A DNA stretch of 8,041 nucleotides from Novosphingobium sp. UBA1948 (lineage in GTDB: Bacteria > Pseudomonadota > Alphaproteobacteria > Sphingomonadales > Sphingomonadaceae): the NCBI GenBank assembly GCA_002336765.1, contig DDES01000086.1, forward strand, positions 1-8,041, read 5' to 3'. Position numbers and translations under genes: made by a program. The notes under the pieces were generated by a model, which saw only the letters and a program-made list of their open reading frames with translations, did no database searches and was not told the origin of the DNA. Shown here piece after piece: positions 1 through 5,563 of this stretch (its first letter is position 1; each line of letters begins with the position of its first letter).

Positions 1-476
1 TCGAGCCGCTGGAATCGACCTCGATTCATCTCATTCAGGCCAATATCTCGAAAATCCTCGCCTTCTTTCCTGACCGCGACTTCGATCCGGCCACGCGCGA
101 CGAGTTCAACCGCATCGCCCATGGCGAGATGGAACGCATCCGCGACTTTATCATCCTGCATTACAAGCTGACCCAGCGGCAGGATGCCGAACTGTGGCGC
201 CACGTTTCGGCGATGGATATTCCCGATACGCTGGCGCTCAAGATCGAGCATTTCCGGCGGCACGGGCGGCTGATCGCGCGCGATCTCGATCTCTTCGCGC
301 CGCCGTCGTGGTTGGCGGTGCATATTGGCCAGAACAATATCCCGCAGGGGCATGATCCGCTGATCGACTATCGCGGGCTGGACGCGCGCGACTGGCTGGC
401 CAAATTGCGCGGCGCGATGGCGGCCGAGGCGGCGCGCCTGCCTGCCCATGGCGAGGTTTTGGCCCGCTATGGATGA
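1..476 (+). CDS. Flavin-dependent (tryptophan-type) halogenase, C-terminal part
   Basis: The reading frame starts at base 3 and is open from the window edge to TGA at 474-476, giving about 157 C-terminal residues; family members are about 500 residues, so the N-terminal FAD-binding GxGxxG part lies outside. The first visible residues, EPLESTSIHLIQ, match the PLES(T) motif of PrnA/RebH-type halogenases. There the Glu-Ser pair (E346/S347 in PrnA) lies beside the substrate and the catalytic lysine. Downstream HYKLTQR and the segment DLFAPPSWLAVHIGQNNIPQGHDP are also typical of this family. Such enzymes use FADH2, O2 and halide to halogenate aromatic rings such as indoles. In sphingomonads, caulobacters and xanthomonads, homologues often sit next to TonB-dependent receptors in carbohydrate loci, where their natural substrate is unknown. 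A receptor gene may therefore lie just outside the window (inference). The family call is firm; the substrate cannot be named. Confidence 0.9.
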   Translation, partial: EPLESTSIHLIQANISKILAFFPDRDFDPATRDEFNRIAHGEMERIRDFIILHYKLTQRQDAELWRHVSAMDIPDTLALKIEHFRRHGRLIARDLDLFAPPSWLAVHIGQNNIPQGHDPLIDYRGLDARDWLAKLRGAMAAEAARLPAHGEVLARYG

Positions 477-582
477 CGGCCCGAATGCGGCGCGGCGCAT
501 GCAGGGGGCGGCCGCGATCGGCTTTATGACAAATTGATCTTGCATTGGCGAAGGTTGCCGCCGACAAGACCGCTCCCCCGAG

Positions 583-588
583 TATAAG
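583..588 (+). promoter_or_regulatory. Possible -10 element of the lacI-type gene
   Basis: TATAAG lies 14 bp before the ATG at 603, which would place transcription start only about 8 bases upstream of the start codon. No good -35 sits at 16-18 bp (560-565 reads GCCGAC), and TTGCCG at 555-560 is too far. The purine run AAGGG at 586-590 is 12 bases from the ATG and would be a poor ribosome binding site. The 126-bp gap 477-602 otherwise holds a GC-rich stretch with a GCGGCCGC palindrome and no convincing terminator for the halogenase, so co-transcription with it is also possible. Confidence 0.3.
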
Positions 589-602
589 GGCTTCGCACTG
601 CG

Positions 603-1604
603 ATGACCAAAATCCGCAATATCAAGGCGCTTGCCGAACTGGCTGGTGTATCGACCGGCACGGTGTCGCGCGCGCTGGCCGGATCGGAACTGATCAGCCG
701 GAATACTCGCGAACGGATTCAGGCGCTGGCCCGTGAACACGGCTTTCGCCCCAATATTCTGGCGCGCAACCTGCGTATCCAGCGCACCAACACGATCGGC
801 GTGCTGATCCCGCTCGGGCATGAGGAGGGGCAGCATATTTCGGACCCTTTCTTCATCACCATGCTGGGTCTGCTGGCCGATAAATTGACCGAGCGGGGCT
901 ATGATCTGCTGCTGAGCCGCGTGATCCCGAAGGATGATGCCTGGCTGGAGCGTTTTGCCACCTCGGGACGGGTGGACGGTCTGATTGTCATCGGCCAGTC
1001 GGATCAGGCGGCAACGCTTGATGCCGTTGCGGCGCACTATCGCCCGCTGGTGGTGTGGGGCGGGCATAGCGCGGGGCAGGTGCATTGCTCGGTCGGGTCG
1101 GACAACCGCAAGGGAGGCGATCTGGCAGCGAGCCATCTGATCGCGCTGGGGTGCCAGCGCATCGCCTTTCTGGGCGATCCCCGCGCGCGCGAGATCGAGC
1201 AGCGGCTGGCCGGTGCGCGCGATGCAATGGCGCGGGCAGGGCTGGGCGAGCCACAAGTGGTGCCAGCCCATCTGGTGGCCGAGGCGGCGCATCCCGATAT
1301 TGCCCGTTTTCTCGGCTCGGCCGCCGAAAGGCCGCAGGGGATTGTCGCAGCCTCCGACGTGATCGCGATGAGCACGCTGCGCGCCCTGTCCGAACTGGGG
1401 CTCAGCGCGCCCCATGACATTCGCGTGGTGGGCTATGACGGGCTGCCGATGGGCGAGAACACCGTGCCGCAGCTCACCACCATCAGTCAGGATCTGCTCG
1501 GCGGCACCGAACATATGGTCGATCTGCTGATGCGGCGCATCGCGGGCGAGGATGCGCCCAGCGTTGTCATGCAGCCCGAACTGGTGCGTCGCGCTTCGGC
1601 CTGA
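603..1604 (+). CDS. LacI-family transcriptional regulator (probable sugar-locus repressor)
   Basis: The 333-residue product has the full length of a LacI/GalR repressor. Residues 6-26 (NIKALAELAGVSTGTVSRAL) form the N-terminal helix-turn-helix. The segment FRPNILARNLR at about 48-58 is the hinge helix, whose leucine normally inserts at the central CpG of the operator. The rest is a periplasmic-binding-protein-like sensor domain, with DPFF near residue 80, SDNRKGGDLAASHL near 165, ASDVIAMSTLRAL near 250 and VVGYDGLP near 280. The ATG at 603 places the HTH at the usual distance from the N-terminus. The gene converges on the fructokinase gene with 6 bp between stop codons. The neighbouring transporter, GH68 and kinase genes suggest it controls fructoside use. 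CG-centred palindromes at 3699-3712 and 5295-5308 are its likely operators (inference). No matching site is seen before its own gene, so autoregulation is not indicated. Confidence 0.93.
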   Translation: MTKIRNIKALAELAGVSTGTVSRALAGSELISRNTRERIQALAREHGFRPNILARNLRIQRTNTIGVLIPLGHEEGQHISDPFFITMLGLLADKLTERGYDLLLSRVIPKDDAWLERFATSGRVDGLIVIGQSDQAATLDAVAAHYRPLVVWGGHSAGQVHCSVGSDNRKGGDLAASHLIALGCQRIAFLGDPRAREIEQRLAGARDAMARAGLGEPQVVPAHLVAEAAHPDIARFLGSAAERPQGIVAASDVIAMSTLRALSELGLSAPHDIRVVGYDGLPMGENTVPQLTTISQDLLGGTEHMVDLLMRRIAGEDAPSVVMQPELVRRASA

Positions 1605-1610
1605 CGGGGA

Positions 1611-2474
1611 TTACAGGTCAAGCGCCACAGCCAGCGCCCCCAGCAAGCCCGAATTGCTGCCCAGAGCGGGGCTGACCACCACCTCGGCCGGATCGCCCAC
1701 GAAATAGCCGCCTCCGGCTTGTTGCGCCACGGTGCGGATCCTGTCGATCAGGCCTGGCGTGGCCGTCACTCCGCCGCCCAGCACGATGCGGGCGGGCGCC
1801 ATGATCGCCTGAAACGTCACCACAGCTTGCCCGAGGTACCATGCGATGATGTCCGCGCCGTGATGCCCCGCGGGAAGGTCTGACAGGGAAGCGCCCCAGC
1901 GCGCGATGATCGAGGGGCCAGCCGCAAGACCTTCGAGGCAGTCGCCATGAAACGGGCAATGGCCGGCAAACGCCAGATCATCGGGATGGCGCGGCATGCG
2001 GATATGGCCCATCTCGGGATGCGACAATCCATGCAGCAACTTGCCATCGGCCACAAATCCGCCGCCAACACCGGTGCCGATGGTGAGATAGAGCAGTGAG
2101 CCAAGTCCCTTGCCCGCCCCCCAACGCGCCTCGGCCAGAGCCGCGCCATTGACATCGGTCTCGACGCCGACGGGGCAGCCGAAAGCTGCGGAATAGGGGC
2201 CGACCAGATCTGCGCCGCTCCAGTGCGGCTTGGGCGTCGAGGTAACATGGCCCCATGTGGGCGAGGCGCGGTCCAGATCGAGTGGGCCAAAGCTGGCAAT
2301 GCCGATCGCTGCGGGCTGCAAGCCTTGCGCGCGGAACCAGTCGATACTGGCGCCCAGCACGTCCTGCGGCGTGGTGGTGGGGATCTGGTGGCGGGCGGCG
2401 ATGCCCCCCGCTTCGTCGGCCACGCCCAGCACGAATTTGGTGCCGCCCGCTTCGATCAGACCGTATTGTGCCAT
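1611..2474 (-). CDS. ROK-family fructokinase
   Basis: This 287-residue protein closely resembles the fructokinase branch of the ROK family (Bacillus GmuE/YdhR type). It begins GLIEAGGTKF, the phosphate-binding loop with the EAGGTK variant (residues 8-13) typical of these fructokinases. ETDVNGAAL carries the catalytic base at D107. TIGTGVGGGF (131-140) is the second phosphate motif. H157 of PEMGH with C173, H176 and C179 of the CPFHGDC stretch form the structural zinc site. LGSNSG near the end is also conserved. It should phosphorylate fructose to fructose-6-phosphate with ATP in the cytoplasm. The start at 2474 (MAQYG) is preferred over an upstream in-frame TTG at 2498 because GGGAGAGG lies just before the ATG and the family starts here. 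It begins 16 bp after the GH68 stop, so the two genes are almost certainly co-transcribed. Fructokinase is favoured over glucokinase by the motifs and the sucrase neighbour. Confidence 0.92.
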   Translation of the reverse strand: MAQYGLIEAGGTKFVLGVADEAGGIAARHQIPTTTPQDVLGASIDWFRAQGLQPAAIGIASFGPLDLDRASPTWGHVTSTPKPHWSGADLVGPYSAAFGCPVGVETDVNGAALAEARWGAGKGLGSLLYLTIGTGVGGGFVADGKLLHGLSHPEMGHIRMPRHPDDLAFAGHCPFHGDCLEGLAAGPSIIARWGASLSDLPAGHHGADIIAWYLGQAVVTFQAIMAPARIVLGGGVTATPGLIDRIRTVAQQAGGGYFVGDPAEVVVSPALGSNSGLLGALAVALDL

Positions 2475-2478
2475 ACTA

Positions 2479-2486
2479 CCTCTCCC
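2479..2486 (-). promoter_or_regulatory. Ribosome binding site of the fructokinase gene
   Basis: On the minus strand GGGAGAGG precedes the ATG at 2474, with GGAG 7 bases from the start codon. It fixes the start at MAQYG rather than the TTG at 2498. The same GGGAGAG core at the same spacing precedes the proposed TTG start of the GH68 gene. Confidence 0.75.
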
Positions 2487-2490
2487 GTCC

Positions 2491-3642
2491 TCACGCAATC
2501 CACGCTCTATCGCCTTCCAGCGCGATGCGGAAGGCGGGGGCTGGGGTGCCGCCGAAATGGGCGCGGCGCCATGCCGGATCGTCTTCTTTGGTCTCTTCGG
2601 TGCAGGCGGGATAGTCGATGAAACCCCACACGGTCAGGTCGGCGTCCACCCACCAGCTATAGGCCTGAAATGGGGCGCTTTCGGGATTGGCGGCCACCAG
2701 CCCGCTGCCATTGAGCGGGCGCCACGGGCCGGACACCTGATCGGCCACCATACCATAGACGCCATTGGGGCCGGAAGGACCATCGGGCGCGAAGACTTTG
2801 CGCTGGGTGGACCAGAACAGGTAATACAAGCCGCCCCGCGCGATCAGCAGCGGACGCTCCATCTCGTTGTTCAGCCCGTCGGCGCTGACCAGCGGGGGCA
2901 GGAGTTCCCAGTTGGCAAGCGAGGCGTCTTTAGCGCGGGCGATGCCGATGCAGCCATTATGCGTGCTGACGGTCGGTTTGATCGATCCGGTGAAGGTGAT
3001 GTAGCACTCGCCTGTGGCGGGATCGCGGAAATGGGCGGGATCGCGAAAGCCCTTGATCGCGCCGGGCGCCCCGTCTCGCTGGTTGACCAGCATATAGGCA
3101 TGATCGTCGCTCGCGAAGCTCTCGTCGGGGCCGGTCCAGTCGGTGATGGTGATGGCATCCGGCGCGATGGAGAGGTGGCCGCGCGTCTGGAACAGGCGCT
3201 GGGCATAGGAGGGTTTGGCTTCGCCGCGATAACCCGCCACGGTGTAGAACAGGGTCACATCGCCGGTTTCGGGATGGAACAGTGCGCTGCCCGCCCATTC
3301 GCGGCTGCCGGGGTTGAACCCGTCGGGCAGGGCATGACCATGATCGCGCCATTGCCCATGCGCGCTGCGGCTCATCAGGCGGATGCGCACGATGTCATGC
3401 CGCGCCTCGGGATCGGGCAGGGCGGTTGCGCAAAGCACGAACCACAGGCTGGCGCCATCAAACAGCGCGGTCGAACCATCGGCCTGTTGCAGCGGCCACA
3501 GATCCCACAGGTCGATGCCGGGCAGGATCGGCGGGTTGGCTGCCGGATCGATAAGAGGGATCGTGTTGCGCGCCAGATCACCCAGCGCGCGCAGATGGTC
3601 GGCGTGCCACAGCGAGGTTTGAAAGGCGGGGCGATGCAACAA
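2491..3642 (-). CDS. GH68-family sucrase / levansucrase-like enzyme, no signal peptide
   Basis: The product is a five-bladed propeller GH68 fructosyl enzyme, most like the Zymomonas LevU/InvB group of about 410-420 residues. With the proposed TTG start it has 383 residues. Counting from the longer 401-residue frame that begins at 3696, DLWDLWPLQ holds the nucleophile D65, GFRDPAHF the transition-state stabiliser D219, and NNEMERPLLI the acid/base E280. Further family matches are EWAGSALF (133-140), YYLFWST, GVYGMV and WRPLNGSGLV. The serine of the usual EWSGS motif is alanine here (A135). No signal peptide or membrane segment is visible, so the enzyme probably cleaves imported sucrose in the cytoplasm; Zymomonas homologues also lack a classical signal yet are exported, so location is not certain. 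The start is set at TTG 3642, because the ATG at 3696 overlaps a promoter -10 and has no ribosome binding site. It precedes and is co-transcribed with the fructokinase gene. Hydrolase versus transferase activity cannot be decided. Confidence 0.88.
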   Translation of the reverse strand: MLHRPAFQTSLWHADHLRALGDLARNTIPLIDPAANPPILPGIDLWDLWPLQQADGSTALFDGASLWFVLCATALPDPEARHDIVRIRLMSRSAHGQWRDHGHALPDGFNPGSREWAGSALFHPETGDVTLFYTVAGYRGEAKPSYAQRLFQTRGHLSIAPDAITITDWTGPDESFASDDHAYMLVNQRDGAPGAIKGFRDPAHFRDPATGECYITFTGSIKPTVSTHNGCIGIARAKDASLANWELLPPLVSADGLNNEMERPLLIARGGLYYLFWSTQRKVFAPDGPSGPNGVYGMVADQVSGPWRPLNGSGLVAANPESAPFQAYSWWVDADLTVWGFIDYPACTEETKEDDPAWRRAHFGGTPAPAFRIALEGDRAWIA

Positions 3643-3647
3643 GTTCT

Positions 3648-3654
3648 CTCTCCC
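3648..3654 (-). promoter_or_regulatory. Ribosome binding site deciding the GH68 start
   Basis: Minus-strand GGGAGAG is followed by AGAAC and then two adjacent TTG codons (3642 and 3639). The GGAG core is 7 bases from the TTG at 3642, the same spacing as in the downstream fructokinase gene. No Shine-Dalgarno-like sequence precedes the ATG at 3696. Confidence 0.6.
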
Positions 3655-3694
3655 GTTCAGGCGTCGTCGATGGGCCTGCTCTTGCGTGACAGGC

Positions 3695-3723
3695 ATTTAA
3701 CAATCGATTGCAATTTCGGTCAA
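3695..3723 (-). promoter_or_regulatory. Sigma-70-like promoter of the GH68-fructokinase operon
   Basis: Read on the minus strand, TTGACC (3723-3718) is separated by exactly 17 bp from TTAAAT (3700-3695). This gives five of six matches to the -35 consensus and four of six to the -10. Transcription would start near 3688 and leave a leader of roughly 45 bases before the TTG start at 3642. The spacer contains the palindrome CAATCGATTG, so a bound repressor would block polymerase directly. The operon therefore has its own promoter in the 93-bp gap behind the transporter gene. Confidence 0.6.
3699..3712. promoter_or_regulatory. LacI-type operator, site A (GH68 promoter)
   Basis: AACAATCGATTGCA contains the perfect 10-bp palindrome CAATCGATTG (3701-3710) with a central CG, as expected for LacI-family operators. 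It lies inside the -35/-10 spacer of the GH68 promoter. The identical 14-mer recurs at 5295-5308 upstream of the transporter gene. That the LacI-type protein encoded at 603-1604 binds it is inferred from proximity and operator shape. Confidence 0.7.
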
Positions 3724-3730
3724 CAGAGAA

Positions 3731-3744
3731 TGCAAAGGATTGCA
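3731..3744. promoter_or_regulatory. Second operator-like site B upstream of the GH68 promoter
   Basis: TGCAAAGGATTGCA has perfect arms TGCAA/TTGCA around a 4-bp centre, the same 14-bp geometry as the symmetrised site A, TGCAA-TCGA-TTGCA. Its centre is 32 bp from that of site A, close to three helical turns, which would put two dimers on the same face of the DNA. The centre AGGA lacks the CG dinucleotide, so it may be a weaker auxiliary site. Confidence 0.45.
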
Positions 3745-3789
3745 TATCTAGTCGGGCACTCTCGCTAAAGGGCAATAGCTGGCGAGGGT

Positions 3790-5214
3790 TCAGATGACAG
3801 GCGCAGCTCTCTCCGGCGCCTTTACCCAGAGCATGGTGATGGCCGCGCAAGCCAGCATTGCGCCTGCAAAGGCGATGGCCTGACGCGGATCGCTGTTCAG
3901 CACATGGCGATAGATCCAGCCGAAGGTCAGCCCGTTGAGCAGCATCGGGATCACGATCATCATGTTGAAGATCCCCATGTAAACGCCGGTTCGCTCTGGC
4001 GGGATCGATCCGGCAAGGATGACATAGGGATTGCCCATGATGCTGGCCCAGCCCAGCCCCAACCCCAGTGCGGGCACCATCAGAGCCAGATGGCTCCCCA
4101 GCTCGGGCATGGCCAGCGCGGCCAGCAGCGCGGGCGGCGCATTGGCCCCGTCGTCCAGACCAGCCATGAAGAACAGGCCGCCGCCACACAGGGCAAGGCT
4201 GACCATATGGGTGAGCCGCGCGCCCATCCGCCGCGCCACCGGCACCATGGCGAAGGCGGCGACAAAGCCGATCAGATTGTAGAAAGCGCCAAGCTGCTGC
4301 GTGGTGAGCACTGCATCGCGGAAGGCACCACTCGCCTTGTCGCTGGTATGGTACAGCGAGCGGGCGAGCGACAGGCTGGCGTAGTTCCAGTAGGTGAACA
4401 TGCCATACCACTGGAACAGGCTCATCCATGCCATCTGGCGCATGGGGCCGGGCATGACCTTGATCGCGGACCAGATTTCGCCCAGCGCCGCCGTTGCGGA
4501 TTTTGGCGCGGCGGCGATATGGGCGCGTTGTTCGGGCGAGGTGGGCAATTCGGGCACGCGCAGCACCGACCACAGGATCGTGCTGATGGAGAGGACGGCG
4601 CCCACCATGAAGCTGATATGGGTGATGGTGGGGATATTGTGTTCATCCACCGCGTTGCGGTCAAAACCCAGCCAGTAGACAAGGATCGAGGGGCTGAGAA
4701 AGGCCAGAAACTGCGCCAGCCCTGTAAAGGCGCTCTGGCTCAGGAAGCCGATCCCGTGCTGGTCGGGGTTCAGCCGGTCGGACACATAGGCGCGATAGGG
4801 CTCCATCGTGGTGTTGTTGCCCGCATCGAGCAGCCACAGCAGGCTGGCCGCCATCAGCAGGCTGGAGGAATAGGGCATCAACAGCAGGCCGAGGCTGCAC
4901 AGCAACGCGCCGATCAGGAAATAGGGCGTGCGGCGGCCCAGTCGCGAATCGGTGCGGTCCGACAATGCGCCCACCAGCGGCTGGATCAGCAGGCCTGTCA
5001 TCGGGCCGGCCAGTTGCAGCACCGGCAGGCTCGCTTCATCGGCGCCGAGCCATGAATAGATCGGCACCATATTGCCCTGTTGCAGGCCAAAACTGAACTG
5101 GATTCCCAGAAAACCGAGGTTCATCTCGATAATGCGCAGCAAAGGCAGATGCGGCTTGCGCGGCGCGGTGCCGGAGTTTTCGGCCGTTGCGGCAGCCGTT
5201 GGGGAGGGGGCCAT
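3790..5214 (-). CDS. SUT-like MFS sugar symporter (probable sucrose importer)
   Basis: The 474-residue inner-membrane protein belongs to the glycoside/sucrose symporter branch of the MFS, the group containing plant SUTs and Xanthomonas SuxC-like carriers. About 12 hydrophobic segments are visible. After the second segment comes SDRTDSRLGRR (85-95), the branch signature, and after the fourth NTTMEPYRAYVSD (134-146). A hydrophilic loop rich in charged residues (about 222-250) separates the two halves. It should import sucrose or a related fructoside or maltoside with protons. The ATG at 5214 (MAPSP) is chosen over ATGs at 5220 and 5256 because AAAGGA lies 5 bases before it; the residues upstream are an arginine-rich, non-family stretch. 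A shared 14-bp operator lies about 80 bp upstream, and the GH68 gene follows 93 bp after its stop or more. Specificity is inferred from these neighbours. Confidence 0.88.
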   Translation of the reverse strand: MAPSPTAAATAENSGTAPRKPHLPLLRIIEMNLGFLGIQFSFGLQQGNMVPIYSWLGADEASLPVLQLAGPMTGLLIQPLVGALSDRTDSRLGRRTPYFLIGALLCSLGLLLMPYSSSLLMAASLLWLLDAGNNTTMEPYRAYVSDRLNPDQHGIGFLSQSAFTGLAQFLAFLSPSILVYWLGFDRNAVDEHNIPTITHISFMVGAVLSISTILWSVLRVPELPTSPEQRAHIAAAPKSATAALGEIWSAIKVMPGPMRQMAWMSLFQWYGMFTYWNYASLSLARSLYHTSDKASGAFRDAVLTTQQLGAFYNLIGFVAAFAMVPVARRMGARLTHMVSLALCGGGLFFMAGLDDGANAPPALLAALAMPELGSHLALMVPALGLGLGWASIMGNPYVILAGSIPPERTGVYMGIFNMMIVIPMLLNGLTFGWIYRHVLNSDPRQAIAFAGAMLACAAITMLWVKAPERAAPVI

Positions 5215-5219
5215 GTGCA

Positions 5220-5225
5220 TCCTTT
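5220..5225 (-). promoter_or_regulatory. Ribosome binding site of the transporter gene
   Basis: Minus-strand AAAGGA is followed by 5 bases and the ATG at 5214. It overlaps the alternative ATG at 5220 and so rules that start out. Confidence 0.65.
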
Positions 5226-5294
5226 CACGGGCGCGCCTCGTGTGGCGGGAGCGCATCGGTTGATATCAGACTAACCTGTGCCGGAGACAATGGC

Positions 5295-5308
5295 AACAAT
5301 CGATTGCA
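5295..5308. promoter_or_regulatory. LacI-type operator, site C (transporter promoter region)
   Basis: AACAATCGATTGCA is identical over 14 bp to site A and has the same perfect core CAATCGATTG (5297-5306). Its centre is about 87 bp upstream of the transporter ATG. Immediately downstream on the minus strand, TTGCCA and TTGTCT are possible -35 hexamers, with TAGTCT or TGATAT as weak -10 candidates 16-17 bp later. I cannot place the promoter with confidence. The shared site makes the transporter and the GH68-fructokinase operon one regulon. Confidence 0.65.
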
Positions 5309-5424
5309 TAGGGCAGGTATATGCGGATTTCGGATGCTTGCCGGTGTCGCGAGGGGCAGGACCGGCCGCGAAAGCGCAAGGTTCGGGACGGCTTGATCGC
5401 CCGTGAGATTCTTTGCCGCGGTAG

Positions 5425-5448
5425 GGGTGAATTTATGTAATTTCACCC
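5425..5448. promoter_or_regulatory. Near-perfect 24-bp dyad in the divergent intergenic region
   Basis: Arms GGGTGAA and TTCACCC pair perfectly over 7 bp. The AT-rich centre pairs at three more positions, so 10 of 12 positions are symmetric. There is no U-tract, so it does not look like a terminator; the shape suits a dimeric regulator's binding site. It lies about 116 bp before the GGDEF-EAL start and about 210 bp before the transporter start. The binding protein and the gene served are unknown. The rest of 5215-5563 holds site C, the tandem repeats AATCTCG (5457-5470) and CCGGTT (5488-5499), and only weak promoter-like hexamers (TTTACA at 5523, CATATA at 5547). I see no extra gene there. 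Confidence 0.4.
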
Positions 5449-5563
5449 GCGACGAAAATCTCGAATCTCGCGGAAAACAGCCATTCTCCGGTTCCGGTTA
5501 ATCCGGGCTTTACCACAATCGTTTTACATCACGCTAAACTTTTTCCCATATACCGGCGGGACC

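Noticed and set aside
485..500. Hairpin ATGCG/CGCAT after the halogenase stop
   Set aside because: It has only a 5-bp stem and no T-tract, too weak to call a terminator.
527..544. Operator-like TGACAA...TTGCA before the LacI gene
   Set aside because: The arms span 18 bp rather than 14, lack a CG centre and do not align with sites A and C, so it does not support autoregulation.
545..736. 63-codon plus-strand frame overlapping the start of the LacI gene
   Set aside because: It overlaps the LacI HTH coding region in another frame and has no recognisable sequence or ribosome binding site.
2230..3768. 512-codon plus-strand open frame across the fructokinase and GH68 genes
   Set aside because: It is antisense to two genes with clear catalytic motifs and shows no recognisable domain.
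3578..4573. 331-codon minus-strand frame overlapping the end of the transporter, suggesting a frameshift
   Set aside because: The transporter frame is continuous to its stop at 3790 with family-like sequence throughout; the overlapping frame has no motifs.
3904..5055. 383-codon plus-strand frame rich in Gln, His and Gly opposite the transporter
   Set aside because: The composition is that of an antisense of a membrane-protein gene, and there is no plausible start context.
5516..5521. CAATCG half-site before the GGDEF-EAL gene
   Set aside because: Only one half of the palindrome matches; the other half reads TTTTAC.
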